Assembly (NCBI GenBank): GCA_016841605.1
Contig: JAENYV010000003.1
Location: forward strand, 73,064 to 137,063
Source: Dethiobacter alkaliphilus
GTDB lineage: Bacteria > Bacillota > Dethiobacteria > DTU022 > UBA8154
Direction of reading: 5' to 3'
DNA length: 64,000 nt
Shown here: piece after piece, positions 57,492 to 64,000 of the stretch
How positions within the stretch are numbered: position 1 is the first letter of the stretch
Layout of the letters: every line of letters begins with the position of its first letter
Made by a program: the position numbers and the translations under genes
Notes under the pieces: generated by a model
The model's input: only the letters and a program-made list of their open reading frames with translations
What the model was told of the DNA's origin: nothing
Database searches by the model: none

Positions 57492-57674
57492 CTAATTATG
57501 CTCTCCGGCATGGTAGTCCGGAACCAGGGCCAGCAGTCCTTCCTGGATGTATTGGCTACATAATATTGCTTCCTCTTTACCAAAATCAAGAATTATGCGC
57601 AATGCCTTCATTCCGTATTCTTTAAAAAATGTGCATTGGACCCGGAGGAGGTGTTTACCGTTGAAGAGACCATA
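57492..57674 (-). pseudogene. Remnant resembling the C-terminus of a WYL-type transcription regulator
   Basis: 60 codons ending at TAG 57492: GLFNGKHLLRVQCTFFKEYG, MKALRIILDFGKEEAILCSQ, YIQEGLLALVPDYHAGEHN. The ALxxILxFGxxAxIL pattern resembles the C-terminal extension of WYL-domain regulators, which often control defence islands. No start and no N-terminal half are present. The family assignment is tentative. Confidence 0.4.
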
Positions 57675-57820
57675 TCAATGGAAAAGTGACATCGCAGAAA
57701 TGCTGAAGGCTTTCTTACTTTTACCGGAGAAACGTGATTATGGTGAGTGTTTCAATTAAAAAAGAGCCTAATTCGGGTATCAACTTGAATCACTCACCAT
57801 AATTTAAGGCTCTACATAAT

Positions 57821-57850
57821 GCCTCTTATGGGGAGCTCCCCATAAGAGGC
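57821..57850. repeat. Perfect 30-base palindrome
   Basis: GCCTCTTATGGGGAG at 57821-57835 followed without spacer by its exact complement (57836-57850). It sits 2 bases before the integrase fragment. A second inverted pair, TATGGTGAGTG (near 57739) and CACTCACCATA (near 57791), lies just upstream. Confidence 0.9.
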
Positions 57851-57852
57851 AC

Positions 57853-57990
57853 ACATTTGCCACATTGAGCCTTCAGGAGGGCATTGACATCCGGACCACC
57901 CAGGAGAACCTTGGCTATCATGATTCAAGCTTTACGGTGAACGTTTACAGCAAGGCAACGAAGAAAAGGAAACAGGAGGGCCACAAGTAA
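57853..57990 (+). pseudogene. Tyrosine recombinase, C-terminal fragment
   Basis: 45 codons: TFATLSLQEGIDIRTTQENL, GYHDSSFTVNVYSKATKKRK, QEGHK, stop. It matches the end of phage-type integrases (HTFATL box, LGH box here changed to LGY, and the nucleophile Tyr in NVYS). Everything upstream, including the first Arg box, is missing. It is the only trace of an integrase for the island. Confidence 0.8.
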
Positions 57991-58061
57991 GATCGGGAAC
58001 CTGTTTGGCCTCCTGTATTCAGGAATAACCCCTATCCTAAACAGGATATTCTGGATCTAAT

Positions 58062-58085
58062 AACCGGGAGTAACGGCTCCCGGTT
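58062..58085. terminator. Hairpin AACCGGGAG/CTCCCGGTT, right copy
   Basis: Same stem and loop as at 46255-46278, followed on the plus strand by TATTGTT. It lies between the integrase fragment and hicA, which end towards each other, so it may terminate either. Confidence 0.65.
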
Positions 58086-58116
58086 TATTGTTAAAGAATA
58101 AAAGTAACAAAATGTA

Positions 58117-58335
58117 TTATTTTTTAGAATTTTCCCATTCATCTCTGCTAATTTTAGCTTGGTTTAATATTTTTTCCAGCAACTCAGGCCATATCTCTTT
58201 TTCTTTATGTTTGTTAGGTATTGTGAGCTTAAGTGTTCCTTTCACCATATATGGATGCTTACTACCTGAAAATGGCCCATTAAAACCAAATTCTTTTAGC
58301 CTCTTTATTAGGTCTCTTCGGCTTATGGGCTGCAA
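58117..58335 (-). CDS. hicA: HicA-type toxin (mRNA interferase)
   Basis: 72 residues: ISRRDLIKRLKEFGFNGPFS, GSKHPYMVKGTLKLTIPNKH (catalytic His), LLEKILNQAKISRDEW. HicA toxins cleave mRNA through a double-stranded-RNA-binding-like fold. It starts at TTG 58335 after GAGGAAAG and overlaps hicB by 13 bases, typical coupling of a toxin-antitoxin pair. A dead copy lies at 46316-46480. Confidence 0.9.
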   Translation of the reverse strand: MQPISRRDLIKRLKEFGFNGPFSGSKHPYMVKGTLKLTIPNKHKEKEIWPELLEKILNQAKISRDEWENSKK

Positions 58336-58967
58336 CTTTCCTCAACCACCTTGCCTAATTCTATTCCGTCAAGAACAGGTAACGGGTCATGATCAAGAAG
58401 TTTTAAAACTATCCACTCTTCAATAACTTCTCGTAATATAGAAATACATAGCTCTTTAGTATCTTCGTTTGCCCATACCCCAGGGCATTCTGGTATCTCA
58501 GCATAATAAGAGCCGTCGCTTAATCTCTCAATCTTAGAACTTGACATTGCCGCTTTAATGTATGAAGACAATATAGGCCTTGTTTCCAATGTAAATCCAG
58601 CCTCTCTATTTTCCGTTTTAAAATGGTCCTCGGCCGTATGATAATTACTCATTTCCATTTTTAAATTCAAGTTTAATTGATGCAAATTTTCTTCTTCTAT
58701 GATACAATATGTCTTTTCCTTATTATAGTTTAACCAATTATTTCTTTTTTTTTGCATCAGCTGAGGAGTTAGAAAGTTTTGAAGTTTTGAATATAAGTCT
58801 TCCATTTTATTTCTCTTACCCATAATAATTACCTTAATTATATCAGGGTCATTATTTCGACGTCGATACATCATTTCAATATTTGGCATGTCAGAGAAAT
58901 CGTTCTCGTCATAAGGCAATGTATAACTAATTCTTTTATTCTTCTGAAAAAGCCGAGGCTGCATCAT
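58323..58967 (-). CDS. HicB-type antitoxin with a ~130-residue N-terminal extension
   Basis: 214 codons. Residues ~133-214 are HicB: ILSSYIKAAMSSSKIERLSD, GSYYAEIPECPGVWANEDTK, LREVIEEWIVLKL. That is the full usual HicB length, and HicB would neutralise the adjacent HicA. The first ~130 residues (DIIKVIIMGKRNKMEDLYSK, KKRNNWLNYNKEKTYCIIEE) match nothing I know and are charged and Asn-rich. They may be a real fusion or an upstream gene that lost its stop. The start overlaps the preceding gene by 32 bases. Confidence 0.72.
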   Translation of the reverse strand: MMQPRLFQKNKRISYTLPYDENDFSDMPNIEMMYRRRNNDPDIIKVIIMGKRNKMEDLYSKLQNFLTPQLMQKKRNNWLNYNKEKTYCIIEEENLHQLNLNLKMEMSNYHTAEDHFKTENREAGFTLETRPILSSYIKAAMSSSKIERLSDGSYYAEIPECPGVWANEDTKELCISILREVIEEWIVLKLLDHDPLPVLDGIELGKVVEESCSP

Positions 58968-59262
58968 TTATAAAGTTCACCACTTTCTCTTTGTTATCAA
59001 AAGCAGTTTTATTAATCAATTTAGCAAACCTAAAAAAGTGTGGCCAAGTCAAACAAATTCGAGCAACAACCTCGCCTGCATCAGCATCCTCACCTTCAGG
59101 ATTAAAAGGGAGTTTTTGAACAAACGTTATCGAGATGCTTTCTAAATTAGCGTTTACCTGAACATAATCCGAAAACTTTGAAGAGATCAGAGATTGATCA
59201 GGAAAAAAAATTTGCACTCCTTGTTTGTTTTCCTTTTCCTCAGATATCTTATTTTCATCCAT
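58936..59262 (-). CDS. DUF3467-like small protein
   Basis: 108 residues: DQSLISSKFSDYVQVNANLE, SISITFVQKLPFNPEGEDAD, AGEVVARICLTWPHFFRFAK. The pattern of an extended beta region ending ARIxLTWPHFxxFAKLI resembles DUF3467 proteins, whose role is unknown. GGGAGGGAG precedes the ATG at 59262. It heads a probable three-gene unit with the hicB-like and hicA genes. Confidence 0.65.
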   Translation of the reverse strand: MDENKISEEKENKQGVQIFFPDQSLISSKFSDYVQVNANLESISITFVQKLPFNPEGEDADAGEVVARICLTWPHFFRFAKLINKTAFDNKEKVVNFINDAASAFSEE

Positions 59263-59417
59263 ATTTCTCCCTCCCAGAAATTAATATTAAAGCAAAAAGG
59301 GTTTTTGATGCTTAAGAGCCCAAAAACCTTTAAATAGATGATACGCCAACTAATGTCAAAACCGTATTTTTTGTTATATATTAACTCCTCACTAATTTAA
59401 TAAAGGCTTAAAAACAA

Positions 59418-59493
59418 TGGTGCACCTGGCAGGGATCGAACCTGCGACACCCGGATTAGGAATCCGGTGCTCTGTCCCCTGAGCTACAGGTGC
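59418..59493 (-). tRNA. tRNA-Arg (anticodon CCU)
   Basis: 76 bases with encoded CCA. Acceptor GCACCTG pairs with CAGGTGC; the anticodon arm is CCGGA-TTCCTAA-TCCGG, giving CCT (reads AGG); the T loop is TTCGATC. Discriminator A. The 3' end faces the accessory island. Confidence 0.95.
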
Positions 59494-59541
59494 ATGCATT
59501 ATCATAAAATAGAGTATAATCATTTTTAATTAACGAATAAA

Positions 59542-59616
59542 TGGTACGCCCGCAGGGATTCGAACCCCGACTTCAGGCTCCGGAGGCCTGCGTGATATCC
59601 CTTTCACCACGGGCGC
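59542..59616 (-). tRNA. tRNA-Arg (anticodon CCG)
   Basis: 75 bases with encoded CCA. Acceptor GCGCCCG against CGGGCGT, anticodon arm CAGGC-CTCCGGA-GCCTG giving CCG (reads CGG), T loop TTCGAAT, discriminator A. It lies 48 bases upstream of the CCU tRNA on the same strand, so probably one transcript. The 257 bases to the MATE gene hold nothing I recognise. Confidence 0.95.
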
Positions 59617-59873
59617 GTGCTTCTTTTCAAAAATTATGATAACATTTCCCACTGGAAAAGTCAATGGACTAATATGGACTATAATCCTCTCGTCCTTTTC
59701 GAAGACTTTTGGACAAGTCTTTTCTGGCAGCTGAAAGAAGGATCTTCCCGACGTTTGTTATTCAAATCTACTCCAACTCTAACTATTTTGTTGGTCTGAA
59801 CTCCAGCCGCTATACCGCTTAAACCTACCCATTATGCAACTGATAGTAAATGTGTGTAATTATACTTCTCAAC

Positions 59874-61241
59874 CTAGTCCGTACATGCAACATTTGAATG
59901 AGTGGTTTGCTTAGTGGCCTTTTTAATCACCAGCACAAACATTCCAAAAGCCATGAATAATGAAATGTAGTCTGCAATAGCCTGGGAATAGATGACTCCG
60001 TCAAGACCGATAGTTGCATTAAAAATATAAAGTAAAGGGATAAAAACAAATCCTTGTCTGCTTACATTTAGCAGACAAGAGCTGCCAACTTCTCCCATTG
60101 CTTGTAATGCAAAGGTAATAACAAATAGAATACCTACTACAGGGCCTGAAATAATTAATGCATACAACATTTTTACACCGTGTTCTATAACCGCCTGATC
60201 TGCAATAAATGCTTTAACAATAGGATTTGCTGCCAATACATACACAAATGTAAAAATTGTTCCCAGTATTGCTGTACACATAAATGAAAACTGGACAATC
60301 TTTTTTAAACGTTCCATATTTTGGGCACCGTAATTATAACCAACCAATGGTTGAATTCCCAGTGCAAATCCTAACTGTATCAATATCAAAAATATACCCG
60401 CTCTCATAGCAACACCCATTGCCGCAATATATATTTCGCCGCCTGCATATCCATTTAAAACATTGTTAAGAAGAACATTAGATAAACTCATTAACACATT
60501 GTTCAAAGAAGCAGGGATACCAATGGCAAAAAGCCCGACAATATCAGGACGGTTGATTTTCGCATCCTGTATTTTTATTGAAAGCAGAGTTTTCTTCCCA
60601 ACAAGATAATGTATATAGTAGATACTTCCGACAACATTACCAATAACTGTAGCCCATGCGGCACCTGCAACCCCCATATCCATAGCTAAAATCATAATCG
60701 GATCCAGTATAATATTAGTAATAGTTCCTATCATCATACCAACCATAGCTTCTTTAGGTGCGCCTTCCGATCTTACTATGTTGCTGAATGCAACTGATAA
60801 TATAACAAATGGTGCGCCGACAGCAACGCACGTAAGATAAATCCTTGCAAAATCTATGGTCTTTTCATTTACACCAATGATTCTTAAAATACCGTTCATG
60901 CCAAATAAAAATACTGCAAACATAATAAATCCAAAAACAATCGAGCCATAAAAACAAAAACTGCCAATCCGAGATGCTTTTCCTTTATCCCCTTGGCCGA
61001 TCAATCTTGATATTGCGGAGCTGCCGCCGATGCCAAAGATATTTCCAATCGCTATAAACAGCAAAAACACCGGCGTTGTTAGAGAAATGGCAGCTACCTG
61101 ATTAGCGTCACCTGTCTGACCCACAAAAAAAATATCTGCCATGTTATAAATGATTATTAACAGCATACTAAGGATACTCGGAATTACCATTTTAGCGACT
61201 GCCTGTGATATTGGCGTTTTTTCAAAAAGTTCTTCGTTCAT
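59874..61241 (-). CDS. MATE family efflux transporter (MepA-like)
   Basis: 455 residues, twelve hydrophobic helices in two MATE halves: SILSMLLIIIYNMADIFFVG, FGIGGSSAISRLIGQGDKGK, and in the second half NVLMSLSNVLLNNVLNGYAG and LGFALGIQPLVGYNYGAQNM. Such proteins export drugs or metabolites using Na+ or H+ gradients. AAGGAG precedes the ATG. It lies downstream of the FAD oxidoreductase and TetR genes on the same strand, 310 bases away, so it may or may not be in their regulon. Confidence 0.92.
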   Translation of the reverse strand: MNEELFEKTPISQAVAKMVIPSILSMLLIIIYNMADIFFVGQTGDANQVAAISLTTPVFLLFIAIGNIFGIGGSSAISRLIGQGDKGKASRIGSFCFYGSIVFGFIMFAVFLFGMNGILRIIGVNEKTIDFARIYLTCVAVGAPFVILSVAFSNIVRSEGAPKEAMVGMMIGTITNIILDPIMILAMDMGVAGAAWATVIGNVVGSIYYIHYLVGKKTLLSIKIQDAKINRPDIVGLFAIGIPASLNNVLMSLSNVLLNNVLNGYAGGEIYIAAMGVAMRAGIFLILIQLGFALGIQPLVGYNYGAQNMERLKKIVQFSFMCTAILGTIFTFVYVLAANPIVKAFIADQAVIEHGVKMLYALIISGPVVGILFVITFALQAMGEVGSSCLLNVSRQGFVFIPLLYIFNATIGLDGVIYSQAIADYISLFMAFGMFVLVIKKATKQTTHSNVACTD

Positions 61242-61322
61242 AAATTACAGCTCCTTCATATCAAGTCCGGTCACTGTAGGATTTTTAGCTGAAAATCCTT
61301 TTCGCTAATCTGCTGTTTTACA

Positions 61323-61369
61323 GTGACAAGGGGACAGTCCTCTATAAGGAGAATGTCCCCTTGGTCACA
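61323..61369. repeat. Inverted repeat of the GGGGAC family
   Basis: GTGACAAGGGGACA (61323-61336) and TGTCCCCTTGGTCAC (61355-61369) pair with a single bulge. The core CAAGGGGACAGTCCT resembles the arm next to proS (CAAGGGGACGGTTCT, 35974-35988). It lies in the 310-base gap between the FAD oxidoreductase and the MATE gene; nothing else was recognised there. Confidence 0.75.
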
Positions 61370-61551
61370 ACTTGACTCTTTCTAACTCTCAGTATATTAT
61401 ACTGTTTTTTTTCTGTCTTCAACATTCTTCTTATTAATCTCTATTTTCATAGGTTATCATTCAAATACATCCCAAAGATCAATCTAATCGTTTCATAATT
61501 CTAACAGAATATTGGAAGTTACGCAACTTTATAATTTTAATCATTACTAAT

Positions 61552-63051
61552 TCACTTTATATTTTTGGCACACTGGTAAGCTGCTGCAAGGGCACCGGGC
61601 ACACCGCCGATCTGCATCGCCCAGCAGGAGCCGATATAAAGATTTTTTACCGGTGTTTTTATATTCACGCTCATAGTGTTTTTATAAAACTTTTTCTTCG
61701 GGTTCCAGCTCCATGCGGAGCTTGCTCCGGCGGTATTATGGGTAAATCTTTCATAAGTGAGTGGAGTTGCAGCATCTCTATATGCGATATATTCCTTTAA
61801 GTTGGGAATCAGCCCGGTTGCGCCGATTATCATGGCCTCCATCGCTTTTTTCTTTAACTGCTTGTATACATCCTTGTCTCCGCCGCCCCAGTTGTTCAGC
61901 CAATGATAAGGCACTATGGACTGAAGCATCAATGAGGATTTACCTTCCGGAGCATGTTTAGGATTTACCATTGACGGTGAATAGAACGAAACAGATGTCT
62001 TGCTGAAAAACTCGCTGTCTTCGGAATTGTAAATGTCGTAACCGGGTTTATTGTTAAAAGTAAAAACGTGAGGAACCCTCATATATTTACCGAGTTCTTC
62101 GTTGGACATATTCAATCCCAGATATACTGTGAAAAAGCCCTCCGAAACGGCAGCCTTGTCGATATTATCCTGTAACTCCTGAGAAATAAAGCTCTTATCG
62201 TCTAAGAGCTTCAGGAGGGTTTTCTTATAATCCCCGGCAGAAATGACGTAATCTGCGTCATAAACGTTATTTTTACATGAGACTCCAACTGCGGATCCGT
62301 TTTTTGTTATTATCTTATCCACATAGGAGTCCAGCTGCAATTCCCCGCCCTGTTTTCTGAAGTTTTCCGCGAGAATGTCAGCCCATGATTGCATGCCGCC
62401 TTTCACAGTCCAATAGTCGGAAAAAATCCCCGAAATAGCCCCTCCCAAAAACATGGCCGGCATGTCCGGATAACCGAATCCACTGAATAGCTTGAACAGC
62501 TTGGAGTCTTTTTCAAAATATTTGGCGGCAAACTCCGATGATGTCATACGGCCGTACTGCTTTGACAGTTTTATAAGCTTTGGGCTATTAACAATGTAGT
62601 GAAGCATTGATGTTAGCATCTCAAGCCCGCTGCATAAAAAGGGCATCGGTTTATCCACGTCCCCCATCAGGCCGACTATTTTATCCAAATCCGAAAAAAG
62701 CGTATCCAGCTTTTCTTTATCGGAGGGGAAAGCAGTGTAAATCATTTTTTTATAATCATCGTAAGTCTCAGGTGTTCCCTCTAAATCCTCTGAAACGAAT
62801 CTTATTTTTTGTTTTACGAAGTCTATCTTTTCAAATACGCCTATCTCCTTCATGGCCTTAAATACCGATGCTGAAGCTTCGAAAGAAACAGTACCGCTTT
62901 CAAAATAATAGCCCTTTCTGTAAAAACCCGCTGTATAGCCGCCAGGCCTGCTGTGGGATTCGAATATGGTTACTTGATGTCCCTTCTTTGCCAGAAGGTT
63001 GCCGGCAATAAGCCCACCGATTCCCGAACCGATGATTATTACTTTTTTCAA
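61552..63051 (-). CDS. FAD-dependent oxidoreductase, phytoene desaturase / retinol saturase-like
   Basis: About 499 residues. The N-terminal dinucleotide fold is VIIIGSGIGGLIAGNLLAKK, with ESHSRPGGYTAGFYRKGYYF after it, and the C-terminal FAD motif is NLYIGSCWAMQIGGVPGALA. CrtI-type enzymes desaturate isoprenoids or reduce polyunsaturated lipids; no carotenoid genes are near, so the substrate is unknown. The TTG at 63051 follows GGGGGAG; a GTG at 63084 overlapping the tetR stop is the alternative. Confidence 0.88.
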   Translation of the reverse strand: MKKVIIIGSGIGGLIAGNLLAKKGHQVTIFESHSRPGGYTAGFYRKGYYFESGTVSFEASASVFKAMKEIGVFEKIDFVKQKIRFVSEDLEGTPETYDDYKKMIYTAFPSDKEKLDTLFSDLDKIVGLMGDVDKPMPFLCSGLEMLTSMLHYIVNSPKLIKLSKQYGRMTSSEFAAKYFEKDSKLFKLFSGFGYPDMPAMFLGGAISGIFSDYWTVKGGMQSWADILAENFRKQGGELQLDSYVDKIITKNGSAVGVSCKNNVYDADYVISAGDYKKTLLKLLDDKSFISQELQDNIDKAAVSEGFFTVYLGLNMSNEELGKYMRVPHVFTFNNKPGYDIYNSEDSEFFSKTSVSFYSPSMVNPKHAPEGKSSLMLQSIVPYHWLNNWGGGDKDVYKQLKKKAMEAMIIGATGLIPNLKEYIAYRDAATPLTYERFTHNTAGASSAWSWNPKKKFYKNTMSVNIKTPVKNLYIGSCWAMQIGGVPGALAAAYQCAKNIK

Positions 63052-63083
63052 TTTCCGCTCCCCCTTTAATCTGAATGAGTTCA

Positions 63084-63665
63084 CTATATTTTGGGTTCAG
63101 TCAAGCCTTTAATGACAAACTCTACTAAGTAATCTAAAATTTGCGGAAAATATTGGTTACCGACTTCTTCCTTATGGGTATCAATATTTATTAGCGCGTT
63201 AAAAATAGCCATAATAAGCTCACGATCGATATCGTCCCTCATTTTTCCTTCAGTCTGCCATTTTTTTATTAACTCCGCAAAACTGTTATATAAGAAGTCA
63301 ACATGTTTAATTCCGTTTTCTTCACGGTAATGTTGCTCCAGTTTGCTAAATATATCCCTGTTATACCATTCCCTCAATATGGGATTTGAGTTCATACCGC
63401 GGATGTTCAGTAACATCAATTCTTTAACCACATTTAAGGGATCCCCCTCCAGGTCGATAGATTCCATAATACTCTTTTTAAGTTTTACGTTTTCTTCTAA
63501 AAAAATATCCATAAAAAGCTTCTCTTTCGAAGAATAATAGTTATAAAAGGTACCTACCCCTATTCCAGCCATTTTTGTAATGTCAGACACATTTGTGTCT
63601 TTGAAGCCTTTGGAACTGAATAACTCTCTTCCGGAATTAAAGATATTCGCTTTTTTATCACTCAA
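63084..63665 (-). CDS. TetR family transcriptional regulator
   Basis: 193 residues. The N-terminal helix-turn-helix is TNVSDITKMAGIGVGTFYNY followed by YSSKEKLFMDIF; the rest is an all-helical ligand/dimer domain. It starts at TTG 63665 after GGAGG and overlaps or abuts the FAD oxidoreductase gene, so it likely regulates itself and that gene from the palindrome upstream. Confidence 0.92.
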   Translation of the reverse strand: MSDKKANIFNSGRELFSSKGFKDTNVSDITKMAGIGVGTFYNYYSSKEKLFMDIFLEENVKLKKSIMESIDLEGDPLNVVKELMLLNIRGMNSNPILREWYNRDIFSKLEQHYREENGIKHVDFLYNSFAELIKKWQTEGKMRDDIDRELIMAIFNALINIDTHKEEVGNQYFPQILDYLVEFVIKGLTEPKI

Positions 63666-63684
63666 ATAACTTACCTCCAGAAAT

Positions 63685-63714
63685 CATGAATGAATTTTAT
63701 TTTATTCATTCATG
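63685..63714. promoter_or_regulatory. Palindromic operator upstream of tetR
   Basis: CATGAATGAAT (63685-63695) and ATTCATTCATG (63704-63714) form a perfect 11-base inverted repeat with an 8-base spacer, 20 bases from the tetR start. An additional half-site CATGAATGAT lies at about 63797 near the divergent araC-type gene. Likely bound by the TetR protein. Confidence 0.7.
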
Positions 63715-63846
63715 TTACACAATAAAACTTTTTATTGTCTTTAAATTATAAATTAAAAAGCTATAATATTATTATAGTTTTATACGCTATATATTTCATG
63801 AATGATATTAACAAAAAGTAGCAAAATATTGATGGGAGGGAAAATA

Positions 63847-64000
63847 ATGGATAATTACTTGCGACAAGACTATACTATAATACCTGACCAATATTTTCCT
63901 GTCAGTATAGCCTTGCACAATAACCCCCTGCCCGGACCTATTTTTGCAAGCCATTGGCACGAACATTTTCAATTTATCTATTGCATTAAAGGGGGGGCCC
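63847..64000 (+). CDS. AraC family regulator, N-terminal cupin part (cut by window edge)
   Basis: The first 51 codons from an ATG after GGGAGGG: DYTIIPDQYFPVSIALHNNP, PIFASHWHEHFQFIYCIKGG. The HWHEHFQ segment is the typical sugar-binding cupin of AraC-type regulators. The DNA-binding half lies outside the window. Divergent from tetR with a shared 180-base AT-rich control region. Confidence 0.75.
   Translation, partial: MDNYLRQDYTIIPDQYFPVSIALHNNPLPGPIFASHWHEHFQFIYCIKGGA

Noticed and set aside
57547-57759. 70-codon plus-strand open frame
   Set aside because: It lies antisense to the WYL-like remnant and has no protein-like pattern of its own.
59617-59799. 60-codon plus-strand open frame after the tRNA pair
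   Set aside because: No ribosome site, no similarity recognised, low-complexity composition.
63980-64000. GGGGGGGCCC at the window end as a special signal
   Set aside because: It is simply part of the truncated AraC-type frame at the edge, possibly a low-quality end; nothing can be concluded.

Overview
The window looks like the chromosome of a Gram-positive, Clostridia-type bacterium. The signs are a CIRCE operator in front of groES-groEL, a T-box leader on the arginine operon, a long-form PurF with iron-sulfur cysteines, TTG and GTG starts behind strong Shine-Dalgarno sites, a prolyl-tRNA synthetase of the short archaeal/eukaryotic-like type, and methylmalonyl-CoA/succinyl-CoA genes. A relative of the Desulfotomaculum/Pelotomaculum group is my guess; the family is an inference, not something the sequence proves.

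Positions 1-45.3 kb are ordinary core genome, almost all on the minus strand, so operons read from right to left. In transcription order within each block: (i) guaA-purE-purB-purF-purM-purN-purH (purH runs off the left edge); (ii) groES-groEL under CIRCE; (iii) a molybdenum-cofactor operon of a 56-residue Cys-containing protein, moeA, a moeA fused to a periplasmic-binding-protein-like domain, and mog; (iv) envelope genes: a membrane/TPR-like protein, a PRC-barrel protein, a VanW protein and a FapA/DUF342 protein; (v) a complete ornithine/arginine operon argC-J-B-D-F-G-H with an Arg-specific T-box (specifier CGC); (vi) sucC-sucD and a biotin-dependent carboxyltransferase beta subunit; (vii) a plus-strand P-loop/Asp23-like gene and a radical SAM gene; (viii) fdhD, an aminotransferase-proS pair, a pair of M16 peptidase-like genes, and a glycosyltransferase translationally coupled to a large phosphatase-like membrane protein.

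Positions 45.4-59.3 kb form an AT-richer accessory island that ends at two tRNA-Arg genes. It holds an IS21-like end remnant, an orphan MoaE-like gene, and the ruins of a large defence locus: a PLD/SNF2-type helicase, a type III methylase (Mod), a type III restriction subunit (Res) interrupted by an IS3-family element, and a RecD-like helicase-nuclease whose 5' and 3' parts now lie on opposite strands, with the 3' part fused in frame to Res. Frameshifts or truncations are visible in every one of these genes. A tyrosine-recombinase fragment, a WYL-like regulator fragment and an intact HicB-HicA toxin-antitoxin module follow. A diverged direct repeat, which includes a dead hicA copy, brackets the defence genes.

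Positions 59.6-64 kb are again AT-rich and carry a MATE transporter, a phytoene-desaturase-like FAD oxidoreductase, a TetR regulator with a palindromic operator, and the start of an AraC-type gene cut by the right edge. No CRISPR array or rRNA was seen.
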